DNA of 64,000 nucleotides from Polaribacter vadi (lineage in GTDB: Bacteria > Bacteroidota > Bacteroidia > Flavobacteriales > Flavobacteriaceae): positions 3,090,001 to 3,154,000 of the forward strand of contig NZ_CP017477.1 in the NCBI RefSeq assembly GCF_001761365.1, read 5' to 3'. Positions 11,452 through 19,720 of the stretch are shown here, piece after piece (the first letter of the stretch is position 1; each line of letters opens with the position of its first letter). Position numbers and translations under genes: made by a program. Below the pieces are notes generated by a model. That model was not told the origin of the DNA, did no database searches, and saw only the letters and a program-made list of their open reading frames with translations.

Positions 11452-12092
11452 TAAAACATTCAGTAGTTATTGTCGATGATCACACATTATTATCTCAGGC
11501 AATTCAAACAATGGTGAATACTTTTGATAAATTTGAAGTGTTATATACTTGCAAAAATGGGCAAGAATTGGTTGAAAAATTCACAAACTCATCATCAAAT
11601 ATTCCAGAGGTTGTTTTAATGGATATTAACATGCCAATTATGAATGGTATCGAAACAACTGAATGGATTCATAAAACATATCCAAAAGTAAATATTATGG
11701 CTCTTTCTGTTGAAGATGATGACAAAACTGTGCTAAAAATGTTAAAAGCTGGTGCAGTTGGTTATTTATTAAAAGATACAGAGAAAACTATTTTAGAAAA
11801 AGCATTAATTGAAATTGTAGACAATGGTTTTTATCATACTAAAAACGTTACAAATTTACTTGTAAAATCGATTACTGGTGTTGTTGAAGAAGAAATAATT
11901 TTTAGAGATAAAGAAATTCAATTTATGAAACTTGCTTGTACTGAATATACATACAAAGAAATTGCAAATGAAATGAATTTGAGCCCAAAAACAATTGATG
12001 GTTATAGAGATACTTTATTTACAAAACTAAATGTAAAAAATAGAGTAGGTTTAGTTATGTATGCTATAAAAAATAAAATTTACACTCTCTAA
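11448..12092 (+). CDS. NarL/FixJ-family response regulator
   Basis: A 214-aa regulator. The receiver domain has the acidic pair D10-D11 and phosphoacceptor D59 in LMDINMP, the Ser in ALSVED and the Lys in LLKD. The C-terminal LuxR-type helix-turn-helix is EYTYKEIANEMNLSPKTIDGYR. It is the natural partner of the kinase encoded just upstream (4-bp overlap). Its targets cannot be deduced from the window. Confidence 0.93.
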   Translation: MIKHSVVIVDDHTLLSQAIQTMVNTFDKFEVLYTCKNGQELVEKFTNSSSNIPEVVLMDINMPIMNGIETTEWIHKTYPKVNIMALSVEDDDKTVLKMLKAGAVGYLLKDTEKTILEKALIEIVDNGFYHTKNVTNLLVKSITGVVEEEIIFRDKEIQFMKLACTEYTYKEIANEMNLSPKTIDGYRDTLFTKLNVKNRVGLVMYAIKNKIYTL

Positions 12093-12100
12093 AAATATCG

Positions 12101-12108
12101 TAAATTTG
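12101..12108 (+). promoter_or_regulatory. -7 element of rbfA placed for near-leaderless transcription
   Basis: TAAATTTG matches TAnnTTTG and ends only four bases before the rbfA ATG (12113). With normal spacing the transcript would start at or within a few bases of the start codon. Confidence 0.6.
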
Positions 12109-12112
12109 CAGC

Positions 12113-12508
12113 ATGGAAGAAACAAACAGACAAAGAAAAATTGCGGGAGTTCTGCAAAAAGATTTGGTAGATGTGCTACAAAAAGCAGCACAAGATGGTA
12201 TGAAGGGAGTTTTAATTTCTGTTTCTAAAGTACACGTTACTTCAGATTTGGGAGTTGCAAAAGTATATTTAAGCATTTTTCCTTCAGATAAAAGAGACGA
12301 AATTGTAAAAGGTGTGCAATCGAACACTGCTACAATTCGTTATGAAATGGCAAGAAGAACTAAAAATCAATTACGTAGAATGCCAGAATTATTATTTTTT
12401 GGTGATGATACTCTAGATTATTTAGAAGAAATTGACAAATCTTTAAATGGACAGGATGAAAACCCAATCAAAAATCCTGATGTGTTACCAAAACGTAAAA
12501 AAATATAA
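12113..12508 (+). CDS. rbfA: 30S ribosome-binding factor A
   Basis: A 131-aa KH-like fold protein for late 16S rRNA maturation and cold adaptation. Family features are the N-terminal RQ.KIAGVLQKDL helix, VTSDLGVAKVYLSIFP, and the C-terminal RYEMARRTKNQLRRMPELLFFGDDTLDY...EEIDKSL region. The usual length is 110-140 aa. It is followed after 15 bp by an ABC-type permease, a gene order I know from other Flavobacteriaceae. Confidence 0.93.
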   Translation: MEETNRQRKIAGVLQKDLVDVLQKAAQDGMKGVLISVSKVHVTSDLGVAKVYLSIFPSDKRDEIVKGVQSNTATIRYEMARRTKNQLRRMPELLFFGDDTLDYLEEIDKSLNGQDENPIKNPDVLPKRKKI

Positions 12509-12523
12509 ATTCAATTTACTTTA

Positions 12524-13726
12524 TTGAATTTCTCACTCTACATAGCCAAAAGATATTTATTTACTAAAACAAGCAATAATGCTATCAACATTATAACCAT
12601 TATTGCTTCTTTTGGAGTTATTGTAGGCTCTTTAGCGTTATTTATTATCCTTTCTGGCTTTTCTGGTTTAAGAACTTTTAGTTACAGTTTATTAGATGCT
12701 TCTGATCCTGATATTAAAATTACATCAGTAAAAGGAAAATCTTTTATTCTTACTGATGATGTTTACAAAATTATAACAGGAAATCAGGATGTAAAAGCAA
12801 GTTCTAAAATAATTGAAGAGCGTGTTTTTTTAGAACACAATGAAAAAAATGAAATAGCATACATTAAAGGAGTTGAAGAAAACTATGCTGAAATTACAAG
12901 TATAGATTCAGCATTAGAAATTGGTAATTGGTTAGATAAAGAATATACAAACACAGCTGTAATTGGTAGAACCATAGCAGCAAAATTATCTTTAGGAATT
13001 AGAAGTTTTGGAGAACCATTATCTATCTTAGTTCCAAAACCAGGAACAGGTTTTATAAACCCAAACAACGCTTTTTATAAAACAAATGTTCAGATTGTTG
13101 GTTTATATATTGGTACAGAAGATTTTGAAAGTAAATATGTATTTGTAAATTTAGAACAAGCAAAAGATTTATTAAAGTTCGATGAAAACCAAATTACTGG
13201 TATAGAACTAAAATTAGTAGATCCTTTAAATGCAGATGCTGTTGCAGAGGAGCTTCAAAATAATTTAGGGACAACTTTTAGAGTGCAAACAAAAGAACAA
13301 TTGAATGAAGTTTTTTATAAAGTAATAAATACGGAGAATTTTGTTTCTTATTTAATTTTTACACTCATTGTAATTATTGCTTTATTCAATGTAATTGGTA
13401 CTATAATTATGATGATTATAGACAAAAAAGAAAATCTAAAAACACTATATAATTTAGGAACAACCGTAAAAGAGATTAAAAAAATATTTGTTTTACAAGG
13501 TTTTTTACTTACTTTTTTTGGAATGATTATAGGGTTACTAATTGGAGTTATCGCAGTTTTTCTCCAGAGTAAATATGGTTTTTTTATGATTACAGAAAGT
13601 TTACCTTATCCTGTAGAATTTAGATTTTTAAATCTGTTGATTGTAATTTTAACGATTACAGTTTTAGGTTTTATAGCTGCTAAAATTGCAAGTAGTAGAA
13701 TTAATAAAGAGTTTATAGAAAGATAG
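12524..13726 (+). CDS. LolC/LolE-like ABC transporter permease (FtsX/MacB fold)
   Basis: A 400-aa inner-membrane protein with a first transmembrane helix at about residues 20-45, a large periplasmic MacB_PCD-like domain (about 50-245), and three C-terminal helices (about 270-295, 325-350, 365-390) forming an FtsX domain. The N-terminus SLYIAKRYLFTKTSNNAINIITIIA is typical of LolCE-type permeases, so a role in releasing lipoproteins from the inner membrane is likely. The start is TTG at 12524, 15 bp after rbfA. No ATPase gene is adjacent. Confidence 0.85.
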   Translation: MNFSLYIAKRYLFTKTSNNAINIITIIASFGVIVGSLALFIILSGFSGLRTFSYSLLDASDPDIKITSVKGKSFILTDDVYKIITGNQDVKASSKIIEERVFLEHNEKNEIAYIKGVEENYAEITSIDSALEIGNWLDKEYTNTAVIGRTIAAKLSLGIRSFGEPLSILVPKPGTGFINPNNAFYKTNVQIVGLYIGTEDFESKYVFVNLEQAKDLLKFDENQITGIELKLVDPLNADAVAEELQNNLGTTFRVQTKEQLNEVFYKVINTENFVSYLIFTLIVIIALFNVIGTIIMMIIDKKENLKTLYNLGTTVKEIKKIFVLQGFLLTFFGMIIGLLIGVIAVFLQSKYGFFMITESLPYPVEFRFLNLLIVILTITVLGFIAAKIASSRINKEFIER

Positions 13727-13736
13727 ATAAATTTAT

Positions 13737-14735
13737 CTAAAGTTCAGAAATAGCAACATTTCCAAACTTTTCTTCAACTTCATTAAAAGCATCAAAAACA
13801 TCTTTAGAATCGTCAGAAGTTACCATTTTCATTCTATATTCTTTAAAATGTGGAATTCCTTTAAAGTAATTCGTGTAATGTCTTCTTGTTTCTACAACTC
13901 CTAAATGTTCTCCTTTCCAATCAATGGCCATCTGTAAATGTCTTCTAGCCATTTCAGTACGTTCTGCAATTGTAGGTTTTGGTAAATGCTCACCAGTTTT
14001 AAAAAAGTGCTTTACTTCTTTAAAAAACCAAGGGTAACCAATAGAAGCTCTCCCAATCATAGCTCCATCCAAACCATATTCATCACGCATTTTCATGGCT
14101 CTTTCAGGAGTGGTAATATCACCATTTCCAAAAACAGGAATGTGCATTCTTTGGTTGTTTTTTACTTGAGCAATAGGCTTCCAATCTGCATCTCCTTTAT
14201 ACATTTGTGCTCTAGTTCTTCCATGAATAGAAATTGCTTTGCAGCCAACATCTTGCAAACGTTCTGCGACTTCTACAATTCGAATAGAATCATGGTCCCA
14301 GCCCAAACGTGTTTTTACAGTAATTGGTAAATTGGTATGTTTAACCATCGCTTCTGTAAGCGAAACCATTAAATCTATATCTTTTAAAATTCCTGCTCCA
14401 GCACCTTTTGAAACTACTTTTTTTACAGGACAACCAAAATTGATATCAATAATATCTGGATTTGATTTTTCTACAATTTCGATTGTTTGCAACATCGATT
14501 CTAAATTTGCACCAAAAATCTGAATTCCTACAGGTCTTTCTTTTTCGTATATATCTAGTTTCATGACGCTTTTTGCAGCGTCTCTAATTAATCCTTCAGA
14601 AGAAATAAATTCTGTATACACAACATCTGCACCATTTTCTTTGCACAAAGCTCTAAATGGAGGATCTGAAACATCTTCCATTGGTGCTAATAAAAGTGGA
14701 AAATCGGGTAATTCTATGTTGCCTATTTTTACCAA
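13737..14735 (-). CDS. dusB: tRNA-dihydrouridine synthase (DusB-like)
   Basis: A 332-aa FMN enzyme that reduces uridine to dihydrouridine in tRNA. It shows LAPMEDVSDPPFR near residues 15-27, the catalytic-cysteine segment NFGCPVKKVVSKGAGAGIL near 98-116, VKTRLGWD near 140, ISIHGRTRAQMYKGDADW near 168-185, and VFGNGDI and GAMIGRASIGYPWFF near 230. It is convergent with the permease, with ends 10 bp apart. The DusB subgroup is assigned from the motifs and length. Confidence 0.9.
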   Translation of the reverse strand: MVKIGNIELPDFPLLLAPMEDVSDPPFRALCKENGADVVYTEFISSEGLIRDAAKSVMKLDIYEKERPVGIQIFGANLESMLQTIEIVEKSNPDIIDINFGCPVKKVVSKGAGAGILKDIDLMVSLTEAMVKHTNLPITVKTRLGWDHDSIRIVEVAERLQDVGCKAISIHGRTRAQMYKGDADWKPIAQVKNNQRMHIPVFGNGDITTPERAMKMRDEYGLDGAMIGRASIGYPWFFKEVKHFFKTGEHLPKPTIAERTEMARRHLQMAIDWKGEHLGVVETRRHYTNYFKGIPHFKEYRMKMVTSDDSKDVFDAFNEVEEKFGNVAISEL

Positions 14736-14924
14736 AACTGATTATTTTTCTGCAAAATTAGTGATTTTTAATGAAACTAAATTTTGAAAAATAAGGAAGT
14801 TGTAAATTCAAAGAAATAAGTTGAATAACTCCATAATTTAGCTTTTTTCAAGACTCTAAATTACTCATTTAATTTGGGTTTTCCTCAAAACCCAACATCC
14901 ATAAAAACCTAAAAAAGTCAAAAT

Positions 14925-14981
14925 CACTCGAACTGGCAACAGACTTTTTAAAATGTTTTATTCATGCTGGCACTTCGAGTG
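14925..14981. repeat. Inverted repeat with CACTCGAA / TTCGAGTG arms
   Basis: Located between dusB and the M28 peptidase gene. CACTCGAA (14925-14932) pairs with TTCGAGTG (14974-14981), and CTGGCA / TGCTGGCA lie next to the arms. No T-run follows. It is possibly a dispersed palindromic repeat; no function can be assigned. Confidence 0.55.
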
Positions 14982-15018
14982 AAATTCTTTTTTCAAGAAT
15001 TTTGTATCGAGAAGTTTT

Positions 15019-16242
15019 TTAGAAATTAATTTCCTTTTCAACTTTCTCATTACCTCTTTTTACCACAACTTTTGTAGAACTTCCTTCTTCAAAAACAGAT
15101 AAAGCACGCATATAACTCATCATATTTGTTACTAAACTATCACCGAGTTTTATAACAATATCGCCTTTTTTAAGACCTGCTTTTTGTGCAGGTTTGTCTT
15201 CAGAAATTCCGTCAATTCGCATTCCTTTTCCGTCAAAAAGATAATCTGGAATTACACCTAAACCAACTTTAAAACGAGGAGTATCTTCACTTTCATTCTT
15301 CGTTTTTCTGAATGAAATTTTTCCATTATCATCCAAATCAGTAATAATATTAAAAATATAATCAGAAATTAAATGCATTCCATCATAATTCAGTTTTTCT
15401 GAATCATCTCCTGGTTTGTGATAATCTTCATGCTGACCCGTAAAAAAATGTAAAACAGGAATATCAGCTAAATAAAAACTTGTATGATCACTAGGACCCA
15501 CTCCAGATTCTTGTTGAACCAATCTGAAATTATCATTATGAGATTTTAAAACTTGCTTAAATATTGGCGAAGTTCCTGTGCCATAAACTGCCAAAGAAGA
15601 ATCTTTTTTCATTCTGCCAACCATATCCATATTTATCATATAAGATATTTTTTTAATGTCGATTGTTGGATTTTTCACAAAATAATTAGAACCTAAAAGC
15701 CCCATTTCTTCGCCAGAAAATCCCATAAAAAGGTAATTGTTATTGGTGTTTTTCGTTTTTAATTTTGCTGCTAAATTTAGTAAAACTGCAACTCCAGAAG
15801 CATTGTCATCAGCTCCATTATGTATTGCTTTAATAGAGTCTCTATACAAAGAACCTTCGCCACCAAAACCCAAATGATCATAATGTGCACCAATTATAAT
15901 GGTGTTTTCTGCATTATTATTCAAAAAACCAAGTATGTTATTTCCTGTAATAGTTCCATCTCCATTCACATCAAATTTAACTTCGTCATGAGGATTTGTT
16001 TTTGGTCTAAAAGAAAAAGGCTGTAAATAATTTTGAGTTCCTTTTGGTTGTAAACCCAATTCTTTGAAACGATTTGAAATATAAGCAGCAGCTTTTTTTT
16101 CGCCTTCAGTTCCTGTTTGTCTTCCTTCTAATTCATCCGAAGCCAAAAAAGTAACATCTTCTTTAATTCGGTTTTCTTGGTTTATTTCTGGTTTACAAGA
16201 AATTAAAATGCTCAAAAAGATAAAAAATAAGATGTTTTTCAT
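15019..16242 (-). CDS. M28-family aminopeptidase lipoprotein with C-terminal PDZ domain
   Basis: A 407-aa exported zinc peptidase. The signal MKNILFFIFLSILISC gives a lipobox Cys at 16. The M28 core shows the metal ligands in GAHYDHLGFGG, HNGADDNASGVAVLL, GFSGEEMGLLGS (catalytic Glu) and VGPSDHTSFYLADIPVLHFFTG. The last ~90 residues (GLGVIPDYLFDGKGMRIDGI..PAQKAGLKKGDIVIKLGD) form a PDZ domain. It probably trims peptides at the cell surface or in the periplasm. It is divergent from the TolB-like lipoprotein gene, with which it shares a 43-bp promoter region. Confidence 0.9.
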   Translation of the reverse strand: MKNILFFIFLSILISCKPEINQENRIKEDVTFLASDELEGRQTGTEGEKKAAAYISNRFKELGLQPKGTQNYLQPFSFRPKTNPHDEVKFDVNGDGTITGNNILGFLNNNAENTIIIGAHYDHLGFGGEGSLYRDSIKAIHNGADDNASGVAVLLNLAAKLKTKNTNNNYLFMGFSGEEMGLLGSNYFVKNPTIDIKKISYMINMDMVGRMKKDSSLAVYGTGTSPIFKQVLKSHNDNFRLVQQESGVGPSDHTSFYLADIPVLHFFTGQHEDYHKPGDDSEKLNYDGMHLISDYIFNIITDLDDNGKISFRKTKNESEDTPRFKVGLGVIPDYLFDGKGMRIDGISEDKPAQKAGLKKGDIVIKLGDSLVTNMMSYMRALSVFEEGSSTKVVVKRGNEKVEKEINF

Positions 16243-16253
16243 AATGATAATAT

Positions 16254-16261
16254 TATTTTTG
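16254..16261 (+). promoter_or_regulatory. -7 element of the TolB-like/EF-hand operon
   Basis: TATTTTTG matches TAnnTTTG, 24 bp before the start codon, in the short gap shared with the divergent M28 peptidase gene. Confidence 0.5.
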
Positions 16262-16285
16262 TAAAGTTAAAAAATATAAAACAAA

Positions 16286-17383
16286 ATGAGATTACTTTCT
16301 ATACTTGTATTGGCATTATTGATGTTTTCATGCAAAACTGATAAAAAACAATCTAAAAATAATTCAGCAGAAAATACAATTGTAAAAGATTCTTTAATTT
16401 ACCCTGAAGAAGTGCATTTTAAAAGTTTACGTCAAGTAACTTTTGGCGGCGATAATGCAGAAGCTTATTGGAGTTTTGATGATAAACAACTCGTTTTTCA
16501 GTCTAATTATAAAAATTGGAATGTAAGTTGTGATCAGATGTTTTTAATGAATGCTGATGAGAATTTTAAAGACAAAATGCCACCAATGATTTCTACAGGA
16601 AAAGGACGTACAACCTGTGCGTATTTTTTACCAGATAGCAAACATATTATTTACGCATCTACACACTTGGTAGATGATAATTGCCCAGATGTACCTTTGC
16701 GTAAAAACGGAAAATACATTTGGCCTGTGTATGATAGTTTCGATATTTTTATGGCAGATTTAGAAGGAAATATTGTAAAACAATTAACGAATGAAGTTGG
16801 TTATGATGCAGAACCTACAGTGTCTCCAAAAGGTGATAAAATTGTTTTTACATCAACCAGAAGTGGCGATTTAGAATTATATACTATGAATATTGATGGT
16901 TCTGATGTGAAACAAATAACAGACGAATTAGGGTATGATGGAGGTGCGTTTTTCTCTCCTGATGGAAGCAAAATTATCTTTAGATCTTCTAGACCAAAAA
17001 CTCCAGAAGCAATAAAAGCTTACAAAGATTTATTAGCAGAAGGTTTGGTAGAACCCACAGAAATGGAGCTTTATATTTGTAATGCTGATGGTTCTGAATT
17101 ACGACAATTAACAGATTTAGGAAACGCAAATTGGAGTCCGTTTTTTCATCCTTCAGGAAAAAAGATTTTATTTTCATCTAATTTTGAAGCAGAAAGAGGT
17201 TTTCCTTTCAATTTATATTTAATTGATATAGATGGTAAAAACCTAGAAAGAGTAACTCATGGAGAAACTTTTGATGCGTTTCCAGTTTTTTCTAATGATG
17301 GAAAAAAGTTGGCTTTTTCATCAAACAGAAACAATGGAGGTGGAAGAGATACCAATTTGTTTATTGCAGAATGGCAAGATTAA
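16286..17383 (+). CDS. TolB-like beta-propeller lipoprotein
   Basis: A 365-aa lipoprotein (MRLLSILVLALLMFSC, Cys16) built of PD40/WD40-like propeller blades. Repeated units such as DAEPTVSPKGDKIVFTSTRSG, DGGAFFSPDGSKIIFRSSR, NWSPFFHPSGKKILFSSN and DAFPVFSNDGKKLAFSSNR occur at intervals of 40-60 residues. It is related to the C-terminal domain of TolB and to the propellers of S9 peptidases, but no peptidase domain follows, so it probably binds proteins or glycans. The first EF-hand gene starts three bases after its stop, so they are co-transcribed. Confidence 0.85.
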   Translation: MRLLSILVLALLMFSCKTDKKQSKNNSAENTIVKDSLIYPEEVHFKSLRQVTFGGDNAEAYWSFDDKQLVFQSNYKNWNVSCDQMFLMNADENFKDKMPPMISTGKGRTTCAYFLPDSKHIIYASTHLVDDNCPDVPLRKNGKYIWPVYDSFDIFMADLEGNIVKQLTNEVGYDAEPTVSPKGDKIVFTSTRSGDLELYTMNIDGSDVKQITDELGYDGGAFFSPDGSKIIFRSSRPKTPEAIKAYKDLLAEGLVEPTEMELYICNADGSELRQLTDLGNANWSPFFHPSGKKILFSSNFEAERGFPFNLYLIDIDGKNLERVTHGETFDAFPVFSNDGKKLAFSSNRNNGGGRDTNLFIAEWQD

Positions 17384-17386
17384 AAA

Positions 17387-17665
17387 ATGGCTTGGACAAA
17401 AGAAAAAATACTCATAAATATTGAAAGTTTGATGCGTAGTAAATTTACGAATCCTAAAGATGCTTTTGATTATTATGATAATGATAAAGATGGTTTTTTA
17501 ACTAAAGCTGATTTTAAAATTTTATTAAAAGAAGCTGGAGTTAGTTTGTTAATAAGAGGTTTAGTTGCTGAATTCATGATGAAAAGCTTCGACCAAAATA
17601 ACGATAATTTAGTAAGTTGGTTTGAGTTTCAAAAAGCCATCAAAGAATCAGGAATAAAAGAGTAA
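17387..17665 (+). CDS. Small EF-hand protein, copy 1
   Basis: A 92-aa cytoplasmic-looking protein without a signal peptide. It has two EF-hands: loop 1 DNDKDGFLTKAD is canonical, and loop 2 DQNNDNLVSWFE has Asn at position 6 in place of the usual Gly. It starts three bases after the TolB-like gene and is paralogous to the next gene (shared pattern SKF.NPKDAFDYYDNDKDG, LLKEAG, RGLVAEFM). It is a likely calcium-binding modulator; its partner is unknown. Confidence 0.85.
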   Translation: MAWTKEKILINIESLMRSKFTNPKDAFDYYDNDKDGFLTKADFKILLKEAGVSLLIRGLVAEFMMKSFDQNNDNLVSWFEFQKAIKESGIKE

Positions 17666-17688
17666 AACAAAATTTAAAGAAATATAAA

Positions 17689-17964
17689 ATGGGTGCAAAA
17701 GAAAATATATTAAGAGATATTCACATATTAATTTCAACCAAATTTAAATCTCCAGAAGATGCATTTGCAGCTTTTGATAAAGACAAAGATGGTTCTTTAA
17801 ACAAAGATGAAATTAAAGATTTACTGAAAGAAGCAGGCGTAAATAGCTTTTTGAGAGGTTTGGTTGCTGGTGAAATGATAAAAGGATATGATAAATCTGG
17901 TGATGATAAAATAAATAAAGAAGAATTTAAAGTCGCTATTGCAGAATTGAATAGAGATTATTAA
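17689..17964 (+). CDS. Small EF-hand protein, copy 2
   Basis: A 91-aa paralogue of the preceding protein. EF loop 1 is DKDKDGSLNKDE and loop 2 is DKSGDDKINKEE, both with good calcium ligands. Conserved between the two copies are the N-terminal helix (sTKFKSPEDAFAAF), LLKEAGVN and RGLVAGEMIKGYD. It lies 23 bp downstream of copy 1 and is the last gene before a terminator. It probably arose by tandem duplication. Confidence 0.85.
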   Translation: MGAKENILRDIHILISTKFKSPEDAFAAFDKDKDGSLNKDEIKDLLKEAGVNSFLRGLVAGEMIKGYDKSGDDKINKEEFKVAIAELNRDY

Positions 17965-17973
17965 GAATTCAAA

Positions 17974-18018
17974 AAAATAAATAAGGTAGAGTCAAATTCA
18001 ATCTACCTTATTTATTTT
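17974..18018 (+). terminator. Terminator after the EF-hand genes
   Basis: Long stem AAATAAATAAGGTAGA / TCTACCTTATTTATTTT with a loop of about 11 bases. Confidence 0.85.
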
Positions 18019-18332
18019 AAAGCGTATTTTACAATTATTCTAAATCCGAAATTACTTCATCTTATAGGATTCAATTTTTTTTCTTTTCCAAACATCACAA
18101 CTTATAAAGGTGTTTTTTTTGATGATATTTCTCTATATCCATTAGAATTACCATTTGGTTTTTTAAGATTTTCTTTTAAAAATCGCCATATTTTTCAATA
18201 ATGTTGAAAGAAAAAAAGGTATTAAAATTCAAGTTTTAAAAATTTAGAATACTTTAACATCTTTAATTTATCGAGTTTATTTTTAAAATGTTTCTTTGTT
18301 CAAAATCGTAAAATATTCGATTTTTTTAACAG
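18019..18332. other. Intergenic stretch without a convincing gene
   Basis: About 310 bp of T-rich DNA with stops in all frames, between the EF-hand terminator and the PepSY gene. I see no gene remnant I can name. Confidence 0.5.
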
Positions 18333-19592
18333 ATGAAAAAACTTCAAAAGAAAGATTATTTTGCAATACATAGTTGGATAGGAGTTCAGCTAAGCATTAT
18401 TTTTTTTATTGTTTGTTTTTCTGGCACAGTAGCTGTTTTTAGTCATGAATTGGATTGGGTTTTTAATCCTGAAATGAGAGCAAGCCCACAAAAAGAGCTG
18501 GCTTCAAAAAATGAAATTTTAAAACAACTAAAAACAGATTTCCCTAATCAACAGATCACTTTTTGGGAAAAATCTAGAGAAGATTATTTAGTAGATATTA
18601 TTCATTTAGAAAATGAAAAAGGCGCTATTTTATATGTTTTTGCAAATCCTTATACAGGAAAAATACAAGGAAGTTCTTCTGGAACAATTCAGCGTTTTTT
18701 TAGAGATTTACATTATAATTTATTTATTCCTACAGATATAGGGAATTATATGGTGTTAATTTTTGGGTTTTTATTGTTGGGTTCTTTACTTAGTGGCTTA
18801 AAATTTATCAACAATAAAAGAAAACATTCTTTAAATATTGGTAAGAAAAATAACGCTTTGGCCTATACTAAAAATTTGCATAAAACTTTTGCAGTTTGGT
18901 CAATTCCATTTATCATACTGTTTTCGGTATCTGCAATTTGGTATTTTACAGAAAGAGCTAATTTATTTTCGATTGCAGATTTTATTGATGATAAAGAAAT
19001 TGAGAATATTTCAATGAGTTCTACTAAAGTTGAAAATTTCTCTTACAGTTTAGATTATGATGATGCTATTGAAATCGCTAAAAAAGAAATCCCAAATTTT
19101 ACATTTGGTTCTTTCGTGATTTCTGATAACTATAAAACACTAGAAGTTAGAGGGAATTCTGATGTACCATTAGCAAGATATAGAGCCAATAGAGTTGTCA
19201 TAGATGCAAAAACGAATGCAGTGTTATTTTTACAAAAAGCGACAGAAACCAATTCTTTAATGACCATAAATAATTTGATAGATCCAATTCATTTTGGATA
19301 TTTTGGAGGTTTATTTACAAAAGCAATTTGGTTTATTTTTGGAATCTTAATTTGTTATTTAGCTGCAAGTGGCATTTGGATTTATCTAAAAAGAATATCA
19401 AAAAATAAAAAAGGAACGTACACATTTAGATATCTGAATTGGTCCTTATTTGCAGTAATTCAGTTTTTTATGTATTCAAGACTTATTTTAGAACAACAAA
19501 TTTCATTAAAAAACCACGTTATAATTTTATGTTTCTGGTTATTGTTTTTATACTTAATGTATCATATTTTCTACAAAAAAATACGCGCTTAA
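18333..19592 (+). CDS. PepSY-associated TM helix domain protein
   Basis: A 419-aa membrane protein of the PepSY_TM family. The N-terminal helix (residues 13-36) has the typical HSWIGVQLSIIFFIVCFSGT pattern. It is followed by a PepSY region (ANPYTGKIQGSSSGTIQRFFRDLHYNLF), a second helix near 140-160, HKTFAVWSIPFIILFSVSAIWYF near 187-210, a second PepSY-like stretch, and three C-terminal helices. Such proteins often accompany TonB-dependent iron uptake and may act as ferric reductases. No receptor gene is adjacent here, so the substrate is open. Confidence 0.82.
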   Translation: MKKLQKKDYFAIHSWIGVQLSIIFFIVCFSGTVAVFSHELDWVFNPEMRASPQKELASKNEILKQLKTDFPNQQITFWEKSREDYLVDIIHLENEKGAILYVFANPYTGKIQGSSSGTIQRFFRDLHYNLFIPTDIGNYMVLIFGFLLLGSLLSGLKFINNKRKHSLNIGKKNNALAYTKNLHKTFAVWSIPFIILFSVSAIWYFTERANLFSIADFIDDKEIENISMSSTKVENFSYSLDYDDAIEIAKKEIPNFTFGSFVISDNYKTLEVRGNSDVPLARYRANRVVIDAKTNAVLFLQKATETNSLMTINNLIDPIHFGYFGGLFTKAIWFIFGILICYLAASGIWIYLKRISKNKKGTYTFRYLNWSLFAVIQFFMYSRLILEQQISLKNHVIILCFWLLFLYLMYHIFYKKIRA

Positions 19593-19680
19593 ATTTTATT
19601 ATAAACATAGCAATTGTGTTATAGTAACTTTTATCTAAAAAAACCAACTTAATACATTCTTAAACGATTACTTTATTAAC

Positions 19681-19688
19681 TATCTTTG
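19681..19688 (+). promoter_or_regulatory. -7 element of lepA
   Basis: TATCTTTG matches TAnnTTTG, 32 bp before the lepA ATG. The -33 position is poor. Confidence 0.55.
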
Positions 19689-19720
19689 CAAACCATTAGT
19701 GGTAAACGAAGTATAGAAGG

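Noticed and set aside
13986..14787. Three plus-strand frames opposite dusB
   Set aside because: They are antisense to a well-conserved gene and have no start context or homology.
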